A DNA stretch of 64,000 bases from Chondrus crispus. Taxonomy: Eukaryota; Rhodophyta; Florideophyceae; Gigartinales; Gigartinaceae. How positions within the stretch are numbered: position 1 is the first letter of the stretch; every line of letters begins with the position of its first letter. The notes under the pieces were generated by a model, which did no database searches, was not told the origin of the DNA, and saw only the letters and a list, made by a program, of their open reading frames with translations. The stretch covers positions 48,881-112,880 of the forward strand of contig NW_005179014.1 of the NCBI RefSeq assembly GCF_000350225.1. The letters are read 5' to 3'. Positions 1 to 10,466 of the stretch are shown one piece after another. The position numbers and the translations under genes were made by a program.

Positions 1-425
1 CCGGTGCGACTCGGGGATTTTTGAAAGGGGGTGAAAGTGGCGTTTTTTTGAAAGCGAGGATTTGCAAAGCGGGGTTTTGGCGGGAAGGGGGGGGGGGGAT
101 GGCGGTCGGGGTGCGCGGTGGTGGGGAGACTGCCGGCGGGGAGGTGGTGTTGGGTGAGATCGGGGGAGGTGCAGGAGGTGGCAGGGAGAGGTGAATTGGA
201 CGTGGTGGTTTCTGGGCGGAAGGGAATCAAAGCAGCGATGCATTGTTTTGGTTTCCGATGGGCACATCGCGAAGCTCGCGTTGTAAGTGTACAGCGGCGG
301 AGATGGTGAATGTGCAGCGATGCGTTGATGCACGGTGGGCATTGTACGCGTGTAGTGGATGGTAGGATGCAGCGCGGTTGAAGAGATCATGCCTCCGTCT
401 ACATATTTTGTGTTTATGGGGGTAC
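1..425. other. Left flank without a recognisable gene
   Basis: The first 425 bases are G-rich, with a run of twelve or more G near 87-99. No reading frame here resembles a known protein. Short open frames exist on both strands but have no domain and biased composition. The last five bases (GGTAC, 421-425) are the target duplication of the Copia element that follows, so this flank was once continuous with base 5278. Confidence 0.6.
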
Positions 426-821
426 TGTTGTGTAATTGTGGCAATTGCTGTTATTGTCAAGGATACAGTTCTACACCTCCACTCTTCCTTTATGGCTCTA
501 CGAACGGATCGCGTAATGCGTTAGCACTCTACTGTAGTGACACCCAAGTTAGATTCGATTCGGTATAATCGGACCCGTAGTCAATGGCCCTATCCAACAA
601 GCTACAGTATTGATTTCCTCAATTCAGCAGAATTGAGGCCGACCACCTCACATGATCTGGAACGCACCGACAGCACATCTGCAGATGCAGACTAGTATAA
701 ATTGGGTCGCGTGCGGCAACTCTAAGAAAATAAAATACACAGAACTTCAACAGAAAGGGAAGCTCAGGGTAACGAGTCAAAAGGTTAGCCAATTCGTTTC
801 ATCTTCACAATCGCTCCATTA
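426..821 (+). repeat. Copia-A 5' LTR
   Basis: This is the left copy of the 396-bp direct repeat; its partner is 4877-5272. A TATA-box-like TATAAAT is at 696-702, and an AATAAA-type signal at about 729-734 follows within 40 bp. That is compact U3-R-U5 spacing for a promoter and polyadenylation signal. The boundary is fixed by the flanking GGTAC duplication. Confidence 0.92.
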
Positions 822-822
822 T

Positions 823-840
823 TGGTAGCATCGCACAGAA
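823..840 (+). other. Copia-A primer-binding site
   Basis: TGGTAGCATCGC at 823-834 begins one base after the LTR. Its complement, GCGATGCTACCA, is a plausible tRNA 3' end with CCA. The acceptor strand it implies would pair with 5' AGCATCG, giving the A1-U72 pair typical of eukaryotic initiator tRNA-Met. The same 12 nt occurs beside the 5' LTR of Gypsy-B (55425-55436, minus strand). Confidence 0.75.
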
Positions 841-843
841 ACA

Positions 844-3800
844 ATGGACGAAGAAGGGAAGAAGTTTTCTATCGCGAAGTTCAATGCGAAGAGGGACGAG
901 GACTTTGAGCTGTGGATTACACGCATTGAAGCGTACCTCGTGGCGAAAGGAATGTTTGAAGTTGTCAGCAACGACAAGTCTCACGCCTTAGATGAAGATG
1001 GCAAAATTGCAAGGAGCATGGCTTCAGCTCGGAGCATCATCATTCAGGCCCTAGGGGACAAACCTCTTCGTACAATCATGTCGGAGAGAACGAATCCTCA
1101 CGTAATGTGGAGGAAGTTAAGAGAGCGGTACGCAACGTCCAGCGCCGCTACACGTGTGCAGCTGCAAACCAGGCTTCATCAGATGAACTACTCTACCTCT
1201 ATGTCGATGTCAGAGTATGTGGATAGAATGGAAGCTGTCTTCAATCGAATGGAAGGAATGGGCTGCACAATCGATGAATCAATGAACGTAGCGATTCTGT
1301 TGGCTAGCTTCGGAGATAAATCGGTATCTTCGTACGGTCCTGTAATCTCTGCTTTGAAACTTTTTCTCTTTTATCTGATGATAATTTGACGTGGGAGACC
1401 ACGACAAGCAGACTACTGCAGGAGTATGAGTCCAAAAATATCTCCAGCGATGCTTCTGCAGGTCAGAACATTGGCCCAAAGAAATTTGTGCGAGCTTTGA
1501 AGGCGAAGACGAATCTAATCTGCTACAGCTGTGGGAGGAAGGGGCACTTTGCCCGTGATTGCTTCGCTAAAAAGAAGAGTCAGAATAGAGCTTTTGATTC
1601 GGGCGCAAAGGCACATGAAGCTGTAAGGCAGCATTTTGCATTAGTGACAAAGTCATGTCACAAAATCAAAACCATCATTGATTCCGGAGCAAGCTCGCAT
1701 ATGGTGGCAGATATGCGCCTTTTGAAAGGTCCTATGGACATTGTAGATCATCACATTGTTCTGGGAGACGGAAGAGTGGTGAAGTCCACAACATCAGGTC
1801 GAGCTGTAATTGATTGTACGGGTCAAAATGGACAGCCAGTTTCATTTGAGCTCTCGAACGTACTGTACGTTCCAACGCTTGATACCAACCTTCTCTCTTG
1901 TTCGAAATTGGATGAGAATGGTCACGAAATCAGGTTTAAGAGCGGCGAATGCACGTTACGCCCTGCTCAAGAAGACTGGATCTTTAAGATTGGAGCTCGT
2001 AGGTCAGGCGTTTATCAGCTGACCGGTACCTTTCAGACTCAGGAGGAGTGTAGGACGGCTAACAGCACTGAACAGATCAATGAAAGGGTGTGGCACAACA
2101 GACTTGGGCATATTGCTGAGTCAACCATTCGAGATGCTGTTAGAAAGGGAACGGCACGGGGCATTGAGCTACAGGGAAATGGGAACCCAAAGAACAAAAG
2201 TAGTCACTGTTTCCTTGGAAAGCAGACACGACTTTCCTTAAAAGAACGTTCCTCCAAGGCGACACAACCTGTGGAAATCATACATTCCGATGTGTGTGGT
2301 CCAATGCCAGTACCGACAATTGCCGGTAAGAGGTACTTTGTATCATTCATTGATGCCTTTTCAGGATTCAAGTCCATTTACTTGCTTTCGAAAAATTCAC
2401 AGGTGCTGGACCGATTCAAGGAATTTGTTGCTCATTTTGAGAGAAGAAATGAGTGCAGAATCAAGGGCTTGTATTCCGACAATGGGGGAAAGTACGAGGG
2501 TATGCATGATCATCTAAGTGAACAAGAAATAGAAGTTGTTCGATCTGCACCCTACACGCCAGAGCAGAATGGTGTAGCAGAAAGAGCAAATCGCACTTTG
2601 ATGAATATGGTGAGATCGATGCTTAGCCACTCCGGGCTCCCACTAGCTTCTGGGGCGAAGCACTGGCCTATGCAACTTATATTTGCAACAGTATTGGGAG
2701 TCGCAGGAACGCAATGAAGTCCCCTAATGAATTGCTGTCAAGCCAGGTACCCTACATTGGCCACATGCGGACCTTCGGCTGTCAGGTTATGGTACATGTC
2801 CCGCAGCAGTTGCGCAATGAGCTTCAGAATCGCAGTCGTGAGGGAATACTACTGCGAAGTCTACCACACTCACTTCTACGAGTTTGGTACAGTGACAGTA
2901 AGTCAGTCCAGCACGTCAGACACGCTGTTGTTAGTGAAAGCAACTTCCCCGCTCGCCAATGAAGGAATGTCAGTAGGCCATCCATCCAAGACTTGGAATG
3001 GATTGATGAGCTGTTTCCCATCAAGGAGTCGGATCGATCTGAGATGTATGAAGAGGTAGGCAATGAGCTCGAAGGATCCACTGATGTGCCCAATGATCCA
3101 CAGAATGGCACCACGGACGGCGATGAGCTCCCACCAGCAGCTCCCATTGCAGAATTGACATATACTCCGGCGACTGCCAGTAATGCTCCTTCAGTATTGG
3201 ATACAGGAGAGTAATAAAGATACCCAGTCAGAGACCGCAGGAGCCCAGATCGTCTTGCGTATACAGCCAGCGAGGTCACTGCGGAAATCGAGTTGACGAA
3301 TGATCAGCCATCACTCGAGGAGGCTCTCGCAGGAAGTGAAGCCGATATGTGGAGGGCTGCTATTGATTCGGAGCTTACAGCCCTGGAGGTCAATAAAACG
3401 TGGTCAACGGTTCGCAGAGACCAGGCCACATCTCGACCTCTGGACACCAAAATGGTTTTGAAAATCAAAAGGCACGCAAATGGCGAGGTGGACAAGTACA
3501 AAGCTAGGCTAGTGGTCAAAGGATTCCAGCAACAGGTTGAGGATGGAATTTACGCTCCAGTTGTCGATTTCTCATCCATTCGTGTCGCATGCGCCTTGAC
3601 ATGGATGAAAGGAGGACAGGTTCATCAGATGGACGTAATCTCCGCATTTTTGAACGGCACACTGGAAGGATCTGAACCAATATATATTGAGCTTCCAACG
3701 TACCTGGGCCCCACTTTCGACGAAAGCAGTGTGCTTAAATTAGAAAAAGCACTCTATGGTCTGAAAAATGCGCCCAGGGCGTGGAATTGCACTTGGAATC

Positions 3801-4847
3801 GACTTGTCAACACAGTAGAGTTTGTGAGACTGACAGCAGACACTTGTGTGTACCGCAGGGGCAAAGGATCAGAAGAGATTTGGGTGCTCATGTACGTTGA
3901 TGACATTTTGGTTATGGGTTGCGATGGAAAAAGCATTCAGAACGCAAAGACAGATCTTTGTGCTTTATTTAGTATGAAGGACATGGGCGTCGTGAAGTTC
4001 TTCTTGGGTGTTGAGTTCACGACACTTGAAAATCGGGTGCTGCTGAAGCAAACCCACTACATCAACAGACTTCTGCGCCGATTCCATATGGCGGACTGCA
4101 AACCCGTGTCCACTCCGATCTTGCCGGGACAAAACTGGACTCTGGAGGATGAAGAAACCGCCGTAGTTCCGTACAAGGAGGCTATCGGGGCGCTTCTGTT
4201 CTTGTCTACGCGCACTAGGCCTGATATTTCATTCGCAGTTAGTCTACTGTCTAGATATACTGCTGCTCCTCAGGCAAAGCATTGGTCTGGTGTTAAGCGC
4301 ATACTGCGGTATTTGAAGGGAACTTCAGATCTAGGGCTACAGTATGTGAAGAACCAGTCATTCCAGGGCGGGGATTTAGCCGATTTTCTGCATGCGAGTA
4401 GTGATGCAGATTGGGCTTCAAGTTTAGAGAATCGAAAGTCAACCAGCGGAATGACTTTATTTGTTGGAGAGAACATTGTCTCATGGAAGACGAGAAAGCA
4501 GAAATCAGTGGCACTTTCAACAAGTGAGGCGGAGTACATAGCGCTAAGCGAGTGTGTGAAAAAAGTCCTTTGGATGCGGGAATTGTTGAAGGAGCTAGGG
4601 CTTTCTACTGCCTCCCCCACTTGCATTGAGGAGAACAACTCCGGAGCAATTACCTGGAGCGCTTCAGAAAAAAACTGCGAAGCACGTTGCCATAAGATAC
4701 CATTTCGTGCAAGACATGGTCGAAGATGGTGTTGTTTCCGTCAGGTACTGTCCAACTAGGTACATGTCCGCCGACATTATGACTAAGGCACTGGCGGGTT
4801 CCAAGTTTGCGCAAATGCAAGATTTGTTATGCTTGCATGGTGCATGA
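844..4847 (+). pseudogene. Copia-A gag-pol polyprotein gene, broken
   Basis: The Copia polyprotein starts at ATG 844, 22 bp after the LTR. Gag lies at roughly 844-1640, including a CCHC zinc knuckle (CYSCGRKGHFARDC, around 1520-1565). Protease has DSGASSHM near 1680. The GAG-pre-integrase motif (WHNRLGH) is near 2095. The integrase core spans about 2270-2700, with DVCGPM, a DN pair and PEQNGVAER. Reverse transcriptase is at about 3300-4100 with YVDD near 3895. RNase H is at about 4390-4840, with ADWASS, STSEAEY and a C-terminal ADIMTKAL. The gene is no longer open throughout and has several breaks, so it is a fossil despite the young LTRs. Confidence 0.93.
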
Positions 4848-4876
4848 GCATGTAACGCAATTGCCAAGGAGGAGAT

Positions 4877-5272
4877 TGTTGTGTAATTGTGGCAATTGCT
4901 GTTATTGTCAAGGATACAGTTCTACACCTCCACTCTTCCTTTATGGCTCTACGAACGGATCGCGTAATGCGTTAGCACTCTACTGTAGTGACACCCAAGT
5001 TAGATTCGATTCGGTATAATCGGACCCGTAGTCAATGGCCCTATCCAACAAGCTACAGTATTGATTTCCTCAATTCAGCAGAATTGAGGCCGACCACCTC
5101 ACGTGATCTGGAACACACCGACAGCACATCTGCAGATGCAGACTAGTACAAATTGGGTCGCGTGCGGCAACTCTAAGAAAATAAAATACACAGAACTTCA
5201 ACAGAAAGGGAAGCTCGGGGTAACGAGTCAAAAGGTTAGCCAATTCGTTTCATCTTCACAATCGCTCCATTA
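4877..5272 (+). repeat. Copia-A 3' LTR with preceding polypurine tract
   Basis: This is the right copy of the 396-bp LTR. It is preceded by the purine tract AAGGAGGAGA at 4866-4875, the expected plus-strand primer. GGTAC at 5273-5277 follows directly. Only about four mismatches to the left LTR are visible. Confidence 0.92.
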
Positions 5273-5277
5273 GGTAC

Positions 5278-5493
5278 GGTAGCAGGATGACGGGGAATAT
5301 TGTGGCAAAGCTGGAGGTCGGTTCCGCGTCAAGTCAAACGAGATGAGCGAAGGGTCTGCCCGAGGATCTGCCCGTCGGTCCTCCCCCCGGATGTCGTCAA
5401 AAAAGGTTTGGCGAAGAGGCAGAAAAACGGCAACCTAGATAACCTGAGTACACGTGTACAGGTAATCCATGTTGCCGATTTCTGCCAGCACAG
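5278..5493. other. Short unassigned stretch between Copia-A and pogo-1
   Basis: About 216 bp of target DNA are left between two insertions. It would be continuous with 1-425 on the left and with 21577 onward on the right. No protein similarity could be recognised on either strand. A TACACGTGTA palindrome lies near 5450-5460, a motif also common in the Gypsy-A LTRs. Confidence 0.5.
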
Positions 5494-5495
5494 TA

Positions 5496-5518
5496 CACCC
5501 AGTTACTGGAGATAATGT
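5496..5518. repeat. pogo-1 terminal inverted repeat, left
   Basis: This 23-bp arm begins CACCCAGTTACTGGA and follows TA at 5494-5495. It pairs with 21554-21576 with two mismatches (GTTACTGGAG against GATACTGGAT). It marks the 3' end of the transposase unit. Confidence 0.85.
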
Positions 5519-5651
5519 TAGTCACATTATTTCAGGGTGCCATTTCCAAGATAATAAACGGATGATAATGTTAATAACATTAATATCCCATTAACATTAA
5601 TAAGAGACGAACAGCATTTAATGTGATTAACATTGTTCACATGTACCAGAT

Positions 5652-7226
5652 TTAATGTGATTTTCGAAATACTCTAGAAGCACAATCAACCGCCCATTGC
5701 CGTCGTTCGTGTACAATCGAACACAGTGTGATGCTTTTGCACAAAGCACTGGAGCTCTGGCGCAGCTGCTGAACTTCCCACTGCCCATTTGTGTTAAGCG
5801 CGAGGCCAGTGATCACCATAGCTTTTCTGGCGAAGCTTATCCCATCTGCGTCACGCTGTTGGTTTACCTCACGAATACAACGTGCAGCGAGATGAAGGAA
5901 GTAAGACTTGCCAGGATTGTGAATCTTACCAGATGAGTCTTTCCATTTCCCCTTCTTGATAAGATCCATCTTATATCGCTCCCAATTTGTGGTCCAGGCT
6001 CGCTTTATCTTTTGGATAAAAAATCACACGGCTGGATGAGGTGTGTTGCGTTCGGAGGAAAGTAGCGTAACTCTGTATTGATTCTTTCCGTGGCTTGTAT
6101 GAGGTCCGTAGTCGTCGTATGTCCACTACAATTGTCCACGTACATTATACGACGTCGGTGAGGCAGAGCAGTTATGGCGCAGGGCTCAGAAAGCCATTGA
6201 GGCATCACTGTAGTATCCATCCAGCCTTTCGGCCCTGTTCTGTAAGCAACTCCTAGAACATTGTCAGGGACGCCTCGGATAGGGTAATTGCGATCCCCAT
6301 TCTTAAATATCATGAATGGTGCGGCGATTCGTGCATCGCGACCACCGGTCAACCTCACCACCATCGTAAATCCCTCACCTCCACTGACGACGTCCGCATA
6401 CTTTACCTCCTTGTCACCAGAAAAGCCAGGTGTGCGTCCATTATCGACGTTAATAATGAAGTGCGTTTCGTCGGCATTTTCCACGTCATTCTCATCCATT
6501 TTTACAGCCGAGAGTAGACCAGAAACCGTACCAAGATGGTGCGCTACAGACGCTTCAAGCTCCTCCTCCTTAGCTGGACTGCATTGGTGCTTTCCAGTGT
6601 GTGCACGACTTACGATGCGATACTGTTCCATAAAACTTTGTATCCAACGCCGGTCTATTTTCAGGTGCAGCTCTTGCTCTGATCTGGGATCAATTGTGTT
6701 CATACTGTATGCCTCATTCGTGCTGTTGCGGAGTTGTTCCATGGCCAAGGCCAGCAGCGTAGAAATATTGAACTTGACTCCCAGTCTTCGAAACCTATCA
6801 AATTCATCCCGTACATCTATGCGCAGGGCCTCAACCCATGCAGATCTTTTCCTTTCCCGTCCAATACGGGCCTTAAGACGTGTACGCTGGAGGCCCACAG
6901 TTGTTACTCTGGTCAAGGAAGTTGTCTGTTGGACATGCCGATTGGTGTCATCAAGTGCAGGATAACGGTCACGGTCCCTCCACAATCGCCTGGCGCGCAT
7001 ATGATTTGCACTGGCACTGCCCTTGAATAAATATGGGAACTGCTTAACGGTTGTAGACACGAGTAGTTTTTCGCCAGAGCTTTGTGGTCTTGCACACATC
7101 CATTTGACGATCTGGCCACGTGTTGAGATCGGGAGAACATGATGGAGGCGATGAGCACGCGTTGACTCTTTCAATTGTTGTGGCTCTGTTACAGAGTGCA
7201 TGACGTTATCCTCAGTTCTACGTGTA
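5652..7226 (-). pseudogene. pogo-1 transposase, middle and C-terminal part
   Basis: This is a DDE-superfamily transposase of the pogo/Tigger/Jerky type, which would cut and rejoin the element at TA sites. Reading leftward from 7226 it shows a helical DNA-binding region, then the catalytic motifs ADETH (about 6460), YVDNCSGH (about 6125) and HLIQPCD (about 6030), a D-D-D arrangement. It continues as a C-terminal tail (about 5652-5970, beginning MDLIKKGKWK). The frame changes by one base in a T/A run just after HLIQPCD (about 6010-6020), so one frameshift separates the catalytic part from its tail. The N-terminal part lies beyond Gypsy-A1 at 21153-21290. The frame is preserved across the junction when one GTGTA copy is dropped. 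Confidence 0.85.
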
Positions 7227-7888
7227 TGTAGTATAACACCCCCCAACGGAGAGGGGTGTATATTTAGCTCGATGTAGACCCGTACGAGGGGCGAGAAGAC
7301 GGGGAGAACACACAGCTCACCGGACAGGGAAGCCGGCCCTGGTAGCGTGGTAGAGCGGGACGGTCGGGGACGAGCGTACGCGCGGGCCGATCTACGCCTC
7401 GACGCCCCGGAGCAGCGCTGGGTAACGTACCAGCGCCGACGGGCGGAGGCGGATCTAGGCTCGCTCGCGTACGCGGCTGTCCCCTACCCGCTTTGTCCCG
7501 GTTAACGCGCGCGAAGGCGGATCGCGCTCGTCAGTTAAGCTGGAAGACGGACCTAGGCGGTAGGTCGTGGACAAGTCCGTGCTTGTCCACCTACCCCGCC
7601 GCCGGTCGCGCTCGTATTTAATGTATACAATGCGTCTATCATAACACTACAGTACTGGTATGCTGTAGTAACTTACTGTAGCGCGGGTCGTCCCGCGCTG
7701 TAATGCTGTCAGCCGTCGGGGCTGACAGCACACGTGTGAGACGCGTACTGTGCGCGCGGTGGTACGCGCCTCCTACACGTGTACGCGTGTGGTCCCGCGT
7801 CCTCCGTACACGTGGGGGGACACGTGTGCGCCGGTGTGGTTCGTATTGATCTGATCTAAATCTAATCGCGAACCGCCGTTATGCCACA
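7227..7888 (-). repeat. Gypsy-A1 3' LTR
   Basis: The repeat starts TGTAGTATAACACC on the plus strand and ends CGTTATGCCACA. The ends share an inverted TGTRGYATAAC. Inside are several stem-loops (for example CTGTCAGCC paired with GGCTGACAG, and GCGCGGG with CCCGCGC) and a cluster of ACACGTGT palindromes toward the U3 end. The final bases ATGCCACA contain the first ATG of the antisense ORF. Confidence 0.93.
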
Positions 7889-10466
7889 CGGCCCCCTCCT
7901 CAAGAGTGAACGTCCGCGTTCACCCTTGAGGAGTGAGAGAGCCATGTCCGACCCGGTCGCTTCCCGAGCCTTAGTCCTGTCCCCCCTTGATCCGGCGCTG
8001 TCTTCGGCGCCGTCCACCAATCGACCTTGCCCCCTTTACGTCCCCGCCGTACTCCGTGCCCCCTGGTTTTGCATCCTCATCCACCTCTCCTCACCCGCCG
8101 CCGCGGGTGTTCCCCGTCGTTGCCACTCACGCGCTGCTCACCGCGTCGTCGTCCTCATGTCGTCGCTTCCCGAGGCGCGTCCGTCGTCTGGGGGCCCTTC
8201 CGTCGGGCTCCCCGCGCTTCCGCCGTTCTCGGGGGCCTCCGTGCCCCCGCATGCAGTACCTCCCCCGGGCTCTTCTGGGGACTCCGTCGCGCATCCTTCT
8301 CGCGCAGGGGGATTTGTCCCTCCCGCGGCGCCCGCGCTGCCACCCTTCCAGAAGAGTCGCGGCCCCTTGGGGTCCACCGGGAGTGTGGAATTTCGTCCTG
8401 CCTCGTCGGGGGCTGCGCTCCCCCAAGGGGGCGACGTCGAACGCAGGAAGGTCGGGGAAGTTCCTCCTGACCACATGTCCGACGCGGCGCGTATGAGCGC
8501 GCCTTACCAGCCGCGCCCCGGGTCGTATGGGGCATGGGGGAGCTGCCGGCAGCCGGGCCTCCTGCCTCCGAAGACCCGAGGTAATCTCGACGCGGGGGCG
8601 GAGTTGGCCGACGACACCACCCAGTGGTTTGGCACTGCCCTGGCCCGCTCGATGCCGCTGCCCGTGGAGCGGCTCAGGTTCCCGTGGCGTCGTTACGCCA
8701 GAACGGGGATCACCCTCGCGGAGTTGTTATCGCGTGACGTTTTGCGCCCTGACCTCATGCGCGTGCGTCGCATTTACGAGGCAGGTCGCGTGGACGAGGC
8801 CGGCCTCGTCCTTGCTAGGCTGACGGGCAAGGGCGGGGGAGTTCCATATCAAATCCCCGACGCGATCCCTTGCCACAGGACGTTCGCGTACAATTCCGGC
8901 GAAGTCATCTATGTCGACCGCATGGCCGAGCACCTGGTTGGTCGTTTGCCGGGCGCCCCGCCACGGTTCATCCTTTCTGAGGTTGAGGAGCTCTACCTGA
9001 GTCCCCGTCCTTATGCCTATTCGAAGGCTCGCGTGGCTCTCCAGAAATCGGCGAGCTCCCTCATGCGCCTCTACTCGGTCGCGGTGTCGCCCCACGATTG
9101 GGCGACCTACCGCCACTGCGAGGAGGATGACGGCCGCGTCTTCAGATCGGCGTCCTTCGAGCAAGGTATCACTCCGAGGGACTTCCCCGAGCTACCGGAA
9201 GCTGTGCGGGAGTCCCTTCCGTCTTTCGGAGTACACGCGTTGCTTCCGTATGCTTTAAAGCATTTTGGTTACGCTTGCGCGGACCCCGACCACCCGGCCC
9301 ACGCCGAGCTTGTACACAACTTCGAACGTGAGTGGGCGTGGGCCCTGGGTAACGCGTTTATGGCCGAGGTCCACATCAACCGTCGCGTGTTTGTTCAGCC
9401 CACTGGGGTCCTCGCGTTGCTTGGAAGGGTTGCTTTCGACCTCCCCGTGGTACCACTCCACCCCCTGGAAGTGAACTCCAAACACACGATGTGGGACCTC
9501 GCCTCTTTGCTAACCCTTATGCACCGCGCGTGTCAAGTCTCCGAGTGTACGCATCGCCCGTGGACCGACTACACTACGGGCGAGCGAAGCGCTTTCCTCC
9601 TGTACGACCTGCGGTCCGACGCGTTCGTCGCGAAGCCGGCCTCTCCCCAACCTTCACCGATTGCCACGGGGAGAGGGGCCGGTGTGGGCTCCGCCCGTCG
9701 CCAGGCTCAACGTAAGCGACACCGAGAGGTGGACAGCGATGTACCGGCCTTCGCGCCGTCGCGCATGATCAATTACCAGTCGCCGGAGGCACCCGGTGTG
9801 TCTCCTCAATTTGCGTCGGGGGTTCCGCCTGTTCCCCCTCTGAGTTTGGCGCGTCAAGACCCTACTCCCCCTTCCGCGACGCCACAGCTCGTCTTATCGC
9901 CGGGGGACATCTTGGCCATTCCCGGCCTGGCTCGTGCCCTCGGGACCTCGTCTCGTCGAGTTTGGAAGGTTGGCGGGTTGTTGAGCACCCTCGCCAGCTG
10001 GTATCTTACGCGCAGCGACGAAGCACGCCGGATCAACGCGGAGCGGGAGGTCCACGCGACGGACCTCCGTCGAGCTCAAGGAGCCTTAGACAATTTCCGT
10101 GAATCGTCCCGTCGGCAGTCGGAGGCTCTCGAGCGTGCTCTGGCGGATCGCGACCGATACCGCCGCGAACGAGACGATCTCCGTGTCGCGGCACAACGAG
10201 GGTTCGCGACACCCCGTCACACTGGGGCGTCCGCATCGCGCCCCGCCGTGCGGGATCCTTATGCCCAACCGGGATACGAAACCCTCCGTGCCGAGGGTGG
10301 TGGCTTCACTCATGACGCGTCGGCCCACGTTTGGCCGCGGCACGGCGAGGTCACCATGCCGTCGTTGGAGGAGCTCGGGTCGGAGGTGCCCCGGCACCCG
10401 AGCTACTGTCCCCCGCCTTCCCACGTTTCTGGTCCGGCAGGCGCTACTGATGGCACGAGCCATTAG
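7881..10466 (+). CDS. Antisense accessory ORF (aORF) of Gypsy-A1, 861 codons, unknown function
   Basis: This long open frame runs against gag-pol. The first ATG (7881) is in the last eight bases of the LTR. A second ATG at 7944 (MSDPVASRALVL) is shared with Gypsy-A2 and may be the true start. The N-terminal 230 or so residues are Pro/Ser/Ala-rich and variable. A central globular part (about residues 240-580) contains GITLAELLSRD, RVRRIYEAGRVDEAGLV, SPRPYAYSKARVALQKSAS, SPHDWATYRH and FVQPTG. Residues about 690-775 form a charged heptad-like segment predicted to be a coiled coil. No known domain was recognised. It aligns along its whole length with the 867-codon ORF of Gypsy-A2, and the centre is much better conserved than the N-terminus, which suggests a functional protein. 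Membrane segments and zinc-binding motifs are absent. Confidence 0.75.
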   Translation: MPHGPLLKSERPRSPLRSERAMSDPVASRALVLSPLDPALSSAPSTNRPCPLYVPAVLRAPWFCILIHLSSPAAAGVPRRCHSRAAHRVVVLMSSLPEARPSSGGPSVGLPALPPFSGASVPPHAVPPPGSSGDSVAHPSRAGGFVPPAAPALPPFQKSRGPLGSTGSVEFRPASSGAALPQGGDVERRKVGEVPPDHMSDAARMSAPYQPRPGSYGAWGSCRQPGLLPPKTRGNLDAGAELADDTTQWFGTALARSMPLPVERLRFPWRRYARTGITLAELLSRDVLRPDLMRVRRIYEAGRVDEAGLVLARLTGKGGGVPYQIPDAIPCHRTFAYNSGEVIYVDRMAEHLVGRLPGAPPRFILSEVEELYLSPRPYAYSKARVALQKSASSLMRLYSVAVSPHDWATYRHCEEDDGRVFRSASFEQGITPRDFPELPEAVRESLPSFGVHALLPYALKHFGYACADPDHPAHAELVHNFEREWAWALGNAFMAEVHINRRVFVQPTGVLALLGRVAFDLPVVPLHPLEVNSKHTMWDLASLLTLMHRACQVSECTHRPWTDYTTGERSAFLLYDLRSDAFVAKPASPQPSPIATGRGAGVGSARRQAQRKRHREVDSDVPAFAPSRMINYQSPEAPGVSPQFASGVPPVPPLSLARQDPTPPSATPQLVLSPGDILAIPGLARALGTSSRRVWKVGGLLSTLASWYLTRSDEARRINAEREVHATDLRRAQGALDNFRESSRRQSEALERALADRDRYRRERDDLRVAAQRGFATPRHTGASASRPAVRDPYAQPGYETLRAEGGGFTHDASAHVWPRHGEVTMPSLEELGSEVPRHPSYCPPPSHVSGPAGATDGTSH
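7890..7923 (-). repeat. Outer polypurine tract plus palindrome, Gypsy-A1
   Basis: In the element sense this is a purine tract (GAGGAGGGGG) next to the 3' LTR, preceded by a hairpin with GTGAACG and CGTTCAC arms. A second copy with two mismatches is at 13188-13221, just after pol. The outer copy is the expected plus-strand primer. It also encodes the first residues of the aORF. Confidence 0.7.

Larger units (their letters stand above)
426..5272 (+). mobile_element. Copia-A: Ty1/copia LTR retrotransposon, broken, young
   Basis: This 4.85-kb element has two 396-bp LTRs starting TGTTGTG and ending CCATTA. A perfect 5-bp target duplication GGTAC lies at 421-425 and 5273-5277. Domain order is gag, zinc knuckle, protease, integrase, reverse transcriptase, RNase H. 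Integrase before RT is diagnostic of Copia. The LTRs differ at about four of 396 positions (about 1%), so the insertion is recent. The coding region is nonetheless broken, with a few breaks. It lies in an unassigned flank that resumes at 5278. Confidence 0.93.

Noticed and set aside
118-309. Small plus-strand frame in the left flank
   Set aside because: It begins at GTG, is Gly/Val/Arg-rich from a G-rich region and has no similarity to a known protein.
8027-8535. Many overlapping open frames on both strands at the start of the aORF
   Set aside because: High GC and Pro/Arg-rich composition remove stops in all frames; only the 7881-10466 frame is conserved in the second copy.
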